From contig JASMAE010000032.1 of assembly GCA_030754475.1 (NCBI GenBank), positions 1 to 14,612 on the forward strand: a stretch of DNA of 14,612 nt, given 5' to 3'. The stretch's first letter is position 1, and each line of letters begins with the position of its first letter. Origin of the DNA: Rhodospirillales bacterium (GTDB lineage Bacteria; Pseudomonadota; Alphaproteobacteria; Rhodospirillales; JASLLV01). Shown piece by piece: positions 1 through 7,066 of this stretch. Below the pieces are notes generated by a model, which worked only from the letters and a program-made list of their open reading frames with translations, was not told the DNA's origin and ran no database searches. A program made the translations under genes and the position numbers.

Positions 1-457
1 CGGCCGCGAGCGCTTCATCGCGTCTCGCGATATGATGGACGGCGACGTCTGGGCCCGGCTTGCGCCCGGGCTGGACGTTGCCGCCGACGACTACATCCGG
101 GTGCTGTGGGCCCTCGACGACCACCGGCGAAAGATCGCCGAAGCAATGGCCGGCCTCGACGGGCTGGTCACGCCCACCAACGACAAGGTGGCGATGGCGA
201 TCGCGGACCTCGCCGCACCGGACCCGGCCACGGGGCGCACCTACCTCGACCAGATGGGGCGCAACACCTATTCGGCCAATATCTTGGGGCTTTGCGCGAC
301 GACGACGCCGGTGCATGGGTTCGGCTCGAACCTGCCGGTGGGACTGCAAGTCATGCACGAGGGCTTCGCCGAGTCCCGCGCGCTTTCGGTCGCGCTATTT
401 ATGGAGGATCTGTTCGGCCCGCCGCCGCGCCCCGAGTTAAGCGGCTTCGCGAAATAA
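1..457 (+). CDS. Amidase signature family protein, C-terminal fragment (cut by window edge)
   Basis: The open frame runs in from the window edge and gives about 151 residues to a TAA at 455-457, so the start lies upstream. The sequence fits the C-terminal part of amidase signature enzymes (PF01425): a region reading GLVTPTNDKVAMA, where the family has its 'D.ll.PT.p..A' segment, then N-x-LGLCATTTPVHGF and LPVGLQVM, the conserved stretch near the end of these enzymes. The Ser-cisSer-Lys catalytic triad and the Gly/Ser-rich signature would lie in the missing part, so activity cannot be judged. Family members hydrolyse amide bonds in the cytoplasm, and the substrate cannot be read from this fragment. 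It converges on the minus-strand binding-protein remnant. The methionine at 32 is internal and should not be taken as the start. Confidence 0.85.
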   Translation, partial: GRERFIASRDMMDGDVWARLAPGLDVAADDYIRVLWALDDHRRKIAEAMAGLDGLVTPTNDKVAMAIADLAAPDPATGRTYLDQMGRNTYSANILGLCATTTPVHGFGSNLPVGLQVMHEGFAESRALSVALFMEDLFGPPPRPELSGFAK

Positions 458-475
458 GACGTCGGGCGTTTGCCG

Positions 476-510
476 AAAAAGAAAGGGCCGCCCGGTTTCC
501 CGGGCGGCCC
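476..510 (-). terminator. Intrinsic terminator of the minus-strand operon, GNRA-type loop
   Basis: Arms at 485-495 and 500-510 form a perfect 11-bp GC-rich stem. Read on the minus strand, the four-base loop is GAAA, a stable GNRA tetraloop, and the stem is followed by TTTCTTTTT (484-476). It lies 25 bases beyond the stop of the binding-protein remnant, where the operon should end. On the plus strand no T-run follows, so it is mainly a minus-strand terminator, although the stem could also slow readthrough from the amidase gene. Confidence 0.85.
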
Positions 511-535
511 GAACGATTAAGAGGCGAAGGTCCTT

Positions 536-1246
536 CTATTCCTCGATGTTGATCGACGTGAAGTCCTTCGACCAGCTGATCTCGGGCACGAACCCCTTTT
601 CGCTGGGCTTCGCCGCGTGGACGTTGATGTCGTGCGCCACGAACAGCATGTACGCCTGGTCGACGATGCGCTCGTGGGCCTTCCGCAAGAGCAGGTCCTG
701 CGCCTTATCGTCGAAGGTCACCATGAATTGCTTGAGCACGCCGTCGACAATCGCATCGGATACACCCCAGTTGATCCCGTTGGGCGCCATCTTCCAGGTG
801 CCGAACAAGGTTTCGAAGTCGGTGGCCTTGTCGTTGCTCCAGCTGTTGTCGACGCCGTCATAGCGATTGTTGGCGGCATCCGTGGGGCCCTTGTTGCGGA
901 CCGCGCGCATGGCCTTCCACTCCATGACCTCGAAGTCCACCTCGATGTTGCACTCCTTCAAGTTCTGCTGGATGAACTCGTTCATCGGCAGGGGCTGCAT
1001 CTGGCCCGAGCCGCCGTGCGAGATCGCCATGGTGAACTTGGCCGGATTGCCAGGACCGTAGCCCGCTTCCTTCACGAGCTTACGCGCCTCGTCGGGGTCG
1101 TAGCGGATTTTGAACGACGGATTCCCGAACCACGGGCTTTCCGGCAGTGTGAATCCCTTCGCCGGAACCGCGTAGCCGTTCAGCATCGTGACGATCCCCT
1201 CGCGGTTGACGCACAGGTTCATGGCCTTGCGCACGCGGACGTCCAT
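536..1246 (-). pseudogene. Family-5 extracellular solute-binding protein, C-terminal remnant
   Basis: The 236-residue frame from ATG 1246 begins in the middle of a family-5 substrate-binding protein (SBP_bac_5, the peptide/nickel/opine binding proteins of ABC importers). The opening DVRVRKAMNLCVNREGIV is the motif normally near residue 280-320 of a 500-550 residue protein (compare 'DVRVRqAinyAiDRe'). Next come YDPDEARKLVKEAGY, typical of lobe II, and an intact C-terminus. Signal peptide and lobe I are absent. The same frame is open upstream to about 1282 and reads ALSTHAEKKTPL, which still looks like family sequence, but beyond that it lies in the shadow of the oxidoreductase gene. Only weak ribosome-binding sequence precedes ATG 1246. 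I read this as a 5'-truncated gene. A local assembly error is the alternative. It is last in the operon, before the terminator. Confidence 0.75.
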
Positions 1247-1283
1247 GAGCGGCGTCTTCTTTTCCGCGTGAGTAGATAAAGCT

Positions 1284-2528
1284 CTAGAAGCGGTCGGGCC
1301 GGAACGGGGCGAGATCGACCGACGGCGGTCGTCCGGCCACCAGTTCGGCCACCAGCTTTCCGGTAATCGCCCCCATCTGAAGGCCGTTCTGGCCGTGGCC
1401 GAACGCGAAAACGACCTTTTCGTGGTGCGGCGCGCGTCCGATCACCGGCAGCGAGTCCGGGGTCGCCGGGCGCGGTCCCATCCAGCGGGTGCCGCCCTCG
1501 GTGTTGAGGCCCGGGACCATTTCGGCGGCCTGGGCGAGGATGCGGTCCGCGTGGGCATAGTTGGGAGGCGCGTCCGGGTGCGCGAATTCGGCGATGCCGG
1601 TGATGCGCAGCCCGTGCTCCATCGGCGACATGACGAGGTTTCGGTCGGCGAGCGTCGTCATGAGACGCGCGTCCACGCCCGGGTCGGGCAGCATGACGTG
1701 GTAGCCGCGCTGGGCTTCGAGCGAGACCCGGGTGCCAAGCATGCGCGCCAGCGCCTTGGACCAGACCCCGGCCGCGATCACCACTGTTGCGGCCCCGTAT
1801 TCGCCACCCCGGGTTCGCACCGAGGGCGTGCCGTCGGCGGCGAACGAAAAGCCGGTGACATGGTCCGAGACCAGCGCGCCGCCGTCGGCCGTGAAGCGCT
1901 GCGCCAGCACCTGGACGAGACGGTGCGGGTTGATCGTTTGGGCGTGGTCGGGAAAGAACACGGCGCAGGCCACCTTGGGCCCCAAGATGGGATTGAGGCG
2001 CCGCGCCTCGTCGCCGTCAATCTCCTCGAAGACGACGCCGCGCTGGCGCGCATACTCCCGGCCGACTCCCGCCAGCACCATGGACTCGCGGCTTTCATAG
2101 ACGTTGAGCGAGCCCGTATTGCGCACCATGTCGGTCGCGCCGGCAGCCTCGAGCAGCGGCGCGAAGCTTTCGGTGCCCACCGCGAACAAGCTTGCGCGGG
2201 CGTCCGAAATCTGTTCCACCCGGTCCCGCGCGCTGGACCGCGCGAAGCGCAAGAACCAGGGGATCATGGCGGGAAAATAGCCCCAGCGGACCGAAAGTGG
2301 GTGCTTGGGATCGAGCAGCATTTTCGGCGCCTTGCCCGCGATCCCGGGCAGTGACAGGGGTGCGATCGAAACCCCGCCGCCGATCCCACCCGAGTTTCCG
2401 AAGCTGCACGCCTCGCCGGGCGCATCCCGCGTGATGATGGTGACGCGCAATCCCTCGCGCTGGAGGCAGAGCGCCGAGCAAACGCCGACGATGCCGGCGC
2501 CGATGACGATGACGTCCGGATTTGCCAT
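1284..2528 (-). CDS. FAD-dependent oxidoreductase, D-amino acid dehydrogenase (DadA)-like
   Basis: A 414-residue DAO-family protein (PF01266). Residues 5-15 carry the Rossmann dinucleotide motif (VIVIGAGIVG) that binds FAD, followed by a second-strand region and CSFGNSGGI, typical of DadA-like enzymes. Near the C-terminus WMGPRPATPDSLPVIG and the GHGQNGLQMG stretch match the FAD-contacting end of DadA and related amine or amino-acid oxidases. It probably oxidises the C-N bond of an amino acid or secondary amine, passing electrons to the membrane or oxygen; the substrate is unknown. ATG 2528 is preferred: AGGTGG lies just upstream and the protein then starts MANPDVIVIGAG. A GTG at 2534 directly abutting the upstream gene's stop would add two residues. 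The tight junction indicates translational coupling to the GGT-like gene. Confidence 0.85.
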   Translation of the reverse strand: MANPDVIVIGAGIVGVCSALCLQREGLRVTIITRDAPGEACSFGNSGGIGGGVSIAPLSLPGIAGKAPKMLLDPKHPLSVRWGYFPAMIPWFLRFARSSARDRVEQISDARASLFAVGTESFAPLLEAAGATDMVRNTGSLNVYESRESMVLAGVGREYARQRGVVFEEIDGDEARRLNPILGPKVACAVFFPDHAQTINPHRLVQVLAQRFTADGGALVSDHVTGFSFAADGTPSVRTRGGEYGAATVVIAAGVWSKALARMLGTRVSLEAQRGYHVMLPDPGVDARLMTTLADRNLVMSPMEHGLRITGIAEFAHPDAPPNYAHADRILAQAAEMVPGLNTEGGTRWMGPRPATPDSLPVIGRAPHHEKVVFAFGHGQNGLQMGAITGKLVAELVAGRPPSVDLAPFRPDRF

Positions 2529-2534
2529 GGCCAC

Positions 2535-4283
2535 CTACCAGCCGACCGCGTAGGCCGGACGGCGAGAGTCGGCTGCCGCCTTCTTGACCCCCGTCCTGAA
2601 ATCGGCGTGGACCAGGCAGACGCAGTTGAGCGACTGGTGATACATCGGGCCCTCGGTCGGCCACCATTCGACCACGTGGCCCCGTTCACCAAGCGCCTTG
2701 AAAACGTCTTCGGGAATGGGTGGCTCGATGTGCAGCAGCCCGGGATGGCTCTCGTGCGGCATGGCCGATGATGGGAAGCTGTACGAGACGAACCGCGGCG
2801 CCTCGATGGCGAGCTGGGGCTCCATGTCGAAGACGAACATGTTGAGAAAGACTTGGAGCATGACCTGGGTCTGGACGTCGTGGCCGGGCGTTCCGAACGG
2901 CATCACGAAATCGCCGTCGCGCATGGCGAGCGCCGGATTGGGCGTCAGCCGCGGCCGTTTTCCAGGCGCGATCGAAGACGGGTGATCGGGATCCGCCCAC
3001 GACTGGTGCCCTCGCGACGACGGCACGATTCCGGTCCCAGGCACCACCGGTGACGCCATCGAGCCGTCGCTGGGGGTTCCGGAAAAAGCGTTGCCCGCGG
3101 CGTCCACTACGCAAACGTAGGACGTATCGAGCGCCGGGAATTTGGGCGGCGCGCCGCCCGCCGCGGTGCCGCTGGCGGTCACGCTCCAGCCCGCGATCTC
3201 GCCCGCCGGCGGCATGTCAGGCCACGCCTTATCGGGGCGGATCTGCTTGCGTCGCGCTTCGGCGTAAGCGTCCGAGAGCAGCGTCTCCATCGGCACGTCC
3301 ACGAACTTGGGATCGCCGTAATAGGCGTGGCGGTCGGCGGCCGAAAGCTTGATGGTCTCAGCCACCGTGTGGACGTAATCGGTCGTGTTGTGGCCGAGCG
3401 CGGCGAGATCGACACCGTCGAGCACGCTGAGGGCTTGCAGCAGCATGGGTCCTTGGCACCAAGGCCCGCAGCCATAGACGTCGACGTCGCCGAACCGGAC
3501 GCGGAAGGGCTTTTCCACCGTCGCCCTGTATCGGGCGAGGTCGTCGGCCGCGAGCAGGCCGCCGTTTTCCTCGTGAAACCGGACGATCTTGGCGGCGATG
3601 TCGCCGCGGTAGAACGCGTCGCGGGCCGCCTGAAGGCCCTCGGCGCGCCCCTTTTCGACGGCCGCGTGCTCCTCGTCGGCCATGTACTGCAGCATCGCGC
3701 CCAGATCGCTTTGGACGAACAACGTCCCGACCTCGGGCGCCCGGCCTCCGGGAAGGTAGATCGCGGCGTTCGACGGCCAGTGCTCGTACGCCCCACGCCC
3801 CGCCTCCAGAAGCTCCGCCATCATGGGATACATGGGAAAGCCGTCGCGGGCCAAGCGGATGGCGGCGGCGGCGGCGTCTCCAAAGGAAAACGTCCCGAAC
3901 AACTCGAGCGCCGTGATCCAGGCGTCGGGCGCGCCCGGCACCACCGTGCGCAGGATGCCCTGGGGAACTTCGCCTCCGTGGTGCTTGCGGAAGTACTCGC
4001 ATGATGCCGATTGGGGCCATGTGCCGAGGCCGTCGATGGTCGCCATCTCGCCGGTCTCGGCCATGCGAATGAGGATCGGCGCGACTCCGGCGAAGCCCAC
4101 GTATTCGCTCTCGACGACATTGAGCGCGAGTCCCGCGGCGACGCCCGCGTCCACGGCGTTGCCTCCGGCCTCGAGGACCTGCAGACCGGCTTGGGCCGCC
4201 AAGTAGTGGCCAGCCGCCACCATGTGGCGCGTACCCATGATGGTGGGCCGATTGGGTGAGCGGCATATGCTCGCCGTGGTCAT
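2535..4283 (-). CDS. Gamma-glutamyltransferase-family Ntn hydrolase (atypical active site)
   Basis: A protein of about 582 residues in the GGT family (PF01019), whose precursors cut themselves before a threonine that becomes the nucleophile. HMVAAGHYLAAQAG...LEAGGNAVDA near residues 20-50 is the family start, and LDTSYVCVVDAAGNA (T387 counting from ATG 4283) is the self-cleavage and nucleophile site. LTPNPALAM and FGTPGHD follow in the small subunit. The Arg-containing 'RExAP' segment that holds the gamma-glutamyl carboxylate in true GGTs is replaced by IDGLGTWPQSAS. The SSM motif is missing, and the second oxyanion-loop glycine is histidine. The substrate is therefore probably not glutathione; an amide or amino-acid conjugate is more likely. 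No signal peptide is visible. ATG 4283 follows AGGGAG with seven bases between; an adjacent GTG at 4286 is the alternative. First gene of the operon. Confidence 0.85.
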   Translation of the reverse strand: MTTASICRSPNRPTIMGTRHMVAAGHYLAAQAGLQVLEAGGNAVDAGVAAGLALNVVESEYVGFAGVAPILIRMAETGEMATIDGLGTWPQSASCEYFRKHHGGEVPQGILRTVVPGAPDAWITALELFGTFSFGDAAAAAIRLARDGFPMYPMMAELLEAGRGAYEHWPSNAAIYLPGGRAPEVGTLFVQSDLGAMLQYMADEEHAAVEKGRAEGLQAARDAFYRGDIAAKIVRFHEENGGLLAADDLARYRATVEKPFRVRFGDVDVYGCGPWCQGPMLLQALSVLDGVDLAALGHNTTDYVHTVAETIKLSAADRHAYYGDPKFVDVPMETLLSDAYAEARRKQIRPDKAWPDMPPAGEIAGWSVTASGTAAGGAPPKFPALDTSYVCVVDAAGNAFSGTPSDGSMASPVVPGTGIVPSSRGHQSWADPDHPSSIAPGKRPRLTPNPALAMRDGDFVMPFGTPGHDVQTQVMLQVFLNMFVFDMEPQLAIEAPRFVSYSFPSSAMPHESHPGLLHIEPPIPEDVFKALGERGHVVEWWPTEGPMYHQSLNCVCLVHADFRTGVKKAAADSRRPAYAVGW

Positions 4284-4533
4284 CACGTTTCTCCCTCGGG
4301 TGATCGGCCGCGAGCCCGGACGGGGTTTGCGCCGACGATCCAGGATAGGGGCGGCATCTATGGTCGCGAACCCCTTTCTCGGTCAAGGCGGATCGCGGCC
4401 ATCGCGCGTGTCCATGCCTTATCCGACCCCGCTTGGCCGAGACAGCGATCGTCCCGGCGATCGATGCGAAGCCCTTGCGTTTCATCGCGATCGTGGTTCA
4501 ATCGAACCGGCGCGACATTTTGGAGGAGCCGAC
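4284..4533. promoter_or_regulatory. Divergent intergenic region between GGT-like operon and small CxxC gene
   Basis: About 250 bases separate two divergent genes, so promoters for both should lie here. On the minus strand TTGACC (4386-4381) followed after 18 bases by CATAGA (4362-4357) is a possible -35/-10 pair for the GGT operon. On the plus strand TTGCGT (4475-4480) with TTCAAT (4497-4502) is a weaker candidate. A small inverted repeat, GGTTC-AATC-GAACC at 4495-4508, overlaps the plus-strand candidate and could be an operator or chance. These are inspection-only assignments. Confidence 0.3.
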
Positions 4534-4911
4534 ATGCCTTACGACGGACCCTTGAGCGGGCGGACGACCATGCCCGATCGCTGTCTCGATCTCATCGAAC
4601 GGCTTCGCGCGCGCGACCGGTGGCCCGCGGAATTCGTTTGGGATTTCGACAACTGCGACCGCTGCGCGATGGGCATGGCCATGCACCTTTACGGAGTCCG
4701 CCACTTCAACCTCGACCTGCCGCGCCCCTATTCGTTTCCCGAACTTGTGGAGAGGCTGGTCGGGATCGGCGGCGAGGCCGCCACCGGCCTCTTCCGCGTG
4801 CCGGCAACCAGAGACGGCGAGGCGATTCCCGGATATCGGATCGAACCGGTTCACGTCGCCGAAGCGCTCGAGCGCTACTTGGAGACGGGCGAAGTCTATT
4901 ACGCGCTCTAA
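4534..4911 (+). CDS. Conserved-looking small protein with CxxC motif, unknown function
   Basis: ATG 4534 is preceded by GGAGGAG (4522-4528) with five bases between, the best ribosome-binding site in the window, and fixes the start although the frame is open back to 4222. The 125-residue product is soluble, with no signal peptide or membrane segment. An N-terminal helix (CLDLIERLRARDRW) is followed by WDFDNCDRCAMGMAMHLYGV (Cys41 and Cys44 in a CxxC), then PYSFPELVERLVGIGG and a C-terminal helix VAEALERYLETGE. The pattern of aromatic/acidic residues before CxxC and then a Met-rich helix could support metal or disulfide chemistry, but two cysteines alone cannot make a full zinc site in a monomer. 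I do not recognise the family. It stands alone, 250 bases before the exporter genes. Confidence 0.75.
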   Translation: MPYDGPLSGRTTMPDRCLDLIERLRARDRWPAEFVWDFDNCDRCAMGMAMHLYGVRHFNLDLPRPYSFPELVERLVGIGGEAATGLFRVPATRDGEAIPGYRIEPVHVAEALERYLETGEVYYAL

Positions 4912-5161
4912 GCCGCCGAGACGCTGACTCTGCCGGCTGCGAGCCCGCCCTTGGCAGCGCGGGCCCGATGTTGAATCGTCGGCTCTTTTGATGGTATGAG
5001 TTGGCGTTGCCGCCGGGATTCGGCCCGAATCCGTGGCCGGCGGCGGTAATTGGGTCCGAATTCGAGCGTGGGAGTCCTGCCGGGACCTGCCCGCTGAGCC
5101 GCACCCGCCGCGGCCCGCGAGACCAAACGAAGCGAGCCTGTGTGTGAAGATTCAATCGGCA
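4912..5161 (+). promoter_or_regulatory. Leader region of the ABC exporter pair, candidate promoter
   Basis: 250 bases without a convincing gene. A 6-bp stem (4943-4948 with 4959-4964) without a T-run could be a weak end signal for the small gene. TTGAAT at 4971-4976 followed after 18 bases by TATGAG (4995-5000) is the best promoter-like pair upstream of the exporter genes; each hexamer matches the sigma-70 consensus at four of six positions. The exporter frame is open through part of this stretch but its translation looks random before about 5144. Confidence 0.25.
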
Positions 5162-7063
5162 ATGGCCGCGCGCTACGGCGTACCCGACCGCTTGCGCCGT
5201 GGTCTCGGACCTTTCGCCGCCACCGACGACGATCCCCGCGGTGGCGTCGAATTCACGGTGCTGCTGCGGATCGCGCGGCTGACGCTCCGCTACCCATGGC
5301 AGGTTCTGATCGCCGTCGGCACGACCGTGATCGCGGCTTTCTTTCAGCTCATGATCCCCCAGTTCCTGGGCGACGCCGTGGACCACGCCCACGGCTTCCT
5401 TGCCGGTGGCGCCGAAGCGGACGCCCGCGCGGCGCTTCTCACCGCGGCCGGTTTTCTGCTGGGTGCCAGCGCGCTCCGCGGCCTGTTCACCATGTTGCAC
5501 AACTACTTCGGCGATTCGGTCGGCCACTGCATCGCCAATCGGCTGCGCATGGATTTCTATCGCCAGCTTCAGCGGTTGAGCTTCAGCTTCTTTGACCGCG
5601 TTCATACGGGCGAGCTGATCGCCCGCGGCATGCTCGACCTCGAGGGCGTGCGGATGTTCTTCAACACGGCTCTCGTGCGCTTGGTCCTGCTCGCGACGCT
5701 GATCGGAACCGGAAGCTATCTGTTGATCAGCGCCGATCTTGTTCTCGGGCTTCTCAGCCTCAGCTTCGTTCCGTTCGTCGCTTGGCGCTCCTCCGTCGCG
5801 CGGCTCAAGCTTCGGTGGATGTGGCTTCTCCTGCAGGACCGGATGGCGATGCTGACCCAGGTGATGGAGGAGAACCTGGGCGGAATCCGCGTGGTCCGGG
5901 CGTTCGCGGCGCAGCCCCACGAGATGCGGAAGTTCGACGAAAGCTCGTTGAAGGCGCTCGCGCTCGCCTACGATCGGGTCGGCATCCGGGTCCGCAACAC
6001 CACGGTCATGACCTTCGCCTATTTCGTGGCCATGGGGCTGGTGTTGTGGGTTGGGGGTCTCAGGGTGATCGGGGGCGAGATCACCGTGGGGACGCTGGCC
6101 GAGTTCCTGGCCTTCATGACCATCCTGCAAATGCCGGTGCGCCAGCTCGGCATGATGGTGAACGCGTTCGCCCGCGCCTCCATCTGCGGCGGACGGTTCT
6201 TCGAGGTCCTCGACCTCGAGCCCCGGGTCCGGGACCGCCCCGGCGCCGAAGAACTCGTGATCCGCAACGGCGTGCTTCGGTTCGAGGACGTCGACTTCGC
6301 GTTCACCGAAGACGACGGCGCCCACAAGGCCCTGAGCGGGATCAGTTTCGAAGCGCGGCCCGGCCAGACCATCGGCATCGTCGGCCCTCCGGGCAGCGGC
6401 AAGTCGACCATCGCGCATCTGATCCCGCGCTTCTACGACGTGACCGGCGGACGCATCACCATCGATGGCCACGACATCCGCGCGGTCACCCTCGCATCGC
6501 TCCGCCGCGCGGTCGGCGTCGTCCAGCAGGACAGCTTCCTGTTCACGGCTTCGATCGAGAACAACGTCGCCTACGGCGATCCCTGGGCCGTCGACGAACG
6601 GATCGCCCGCGCTAATCGGGACGCCCAGCTTCACGAATACGTCGGACGGCTGCCCATGGGTTATCAGACTCTGGTCGGCGAGCGTGGCGTTTCGCTGTCC
6701 GGCGGACAGCGCCAGCGGCTGTCGATCGCGCGCTCGATCATGCTCGAGCCGGCGATCCTGGTGTTCGACGATTCGACCGCCGCCATCGACGCCGCCACCG
6801 AGCAGCGCATCCGCGCCTCGATCAAGGACCTCGCCGCAAAGCGGGTGACGATCGTCATCTCGCACCGGCTGAGCTCGCTCATGCACGCCGACGAAATCCT
6901 CTTCATCGAAGAGGGGCGGATCGTCGAGCGCGGCCGCCACGACGAACTCATCGCCGCCGGCGGCCGGTACAAAGACCTGTACGACCTGCAGATCCTTCCC
7001 GGCGAAGACACCGGCATCCGTTTCGCCGATGCGGGCGGCGACAAACCCACCGAAGGGGCTTGA
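5162..7063 (+). CDS. ABC half-exporter, degenerate-site subunit (TM287-like)
   Basis: A 633-residue membrane transporter half: an N-terminal six-helix exporter domain (about residues 30-335, opening with hydrophobic VLIAVGTTVIAAFFQLMI) followed by an ATPase domain. Walker A is GPPGSGKST (G408-T416), the Q-loop VVQQDSF, the signature canonical LSGGQ (512-516), and Walker B ILVFDD with D536. The catalytic base position is Asp537 instead of Glu, and the switch histidine is H568 (ISHRLSS). Asp at the catalytic position is the hallmark of the weakly hydrolysing site in heterodimeric exporters, matching the changes in the downstream partner. The cargo (drug, lipid or other amphiphile) cannot be told. 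Start uncertain: ATG 5162 is chosen, GTG 5144 is possible, and neither has a strong ribosome-binding site. Confidence 0.9.
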   Translation: MAARYGVPDRLRRGLGPFAATDDDPRGGVEFTVLLRIARLTLRYPWQVLIAVGTTVIAAFFQLMIPQFLGDAVDHAHGFLAGGAEADARAALLTAAGFLLGASALRGLFTMLHNYFGDSVGHCIANRLRMDFYRQLQRLSFSFFDRVHTGELIARGMLDLEGVRMFFNTALVRLVLLATLIGTGSYLLISADLVLGLLSLSFVPFVAWRSSVARLKLRWMWLLLQDRMAMLTQVMEENLGGIRVVRAFAAQPHEMRKFDESSLKALALAYDRVGIRVRNTTVMTFAYFVAMGLVLWVGGLRVIGGEITVGTLAEFLAFMTILQMPVRQLGMMVNAFARASICGGRFFEVLDLEPRVRDRPGAEELVIRNGVLRFEDVDFAFTEDDGAHKALSGISFEARPGQTIGIVGPPGSGKSTIAHLIPRFYDVTGGRITIDGHDIRAVTLASLRRAVGVVQQDSFLFTASIENNVAYGDPWAVDERIARANRDAQLHEYVGRLPMGYQTLVGERGVSLSGGQRQRLSIARSIMLEPAILVFDDSTAAIDAATEQRIRASIKDLAAKRVTIVISHRLSSLMHADEILFIEEGRIVERGRHDELIAAGGRYKDLYDLQILPGEDTGIRFADAGGDKPTEGA

Positions 7064-7066
7064 ACG

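Noticed and set aside
4222..4533. N-terminal extension of the small CxxC protein
   Set aside because: The added 104 residues are random-looking, overlap the divergent promoter region and the start of the GGT gene, and the strong GGAGGAG site points to ATG 4534.
5033..5161. N-terminal extension of the first exporter subunit
   Set aside because: The extra residues are Pro/Arg-rich and unlike an exporter N-terminus; GTG 5144 remains possible but no earlier start does.
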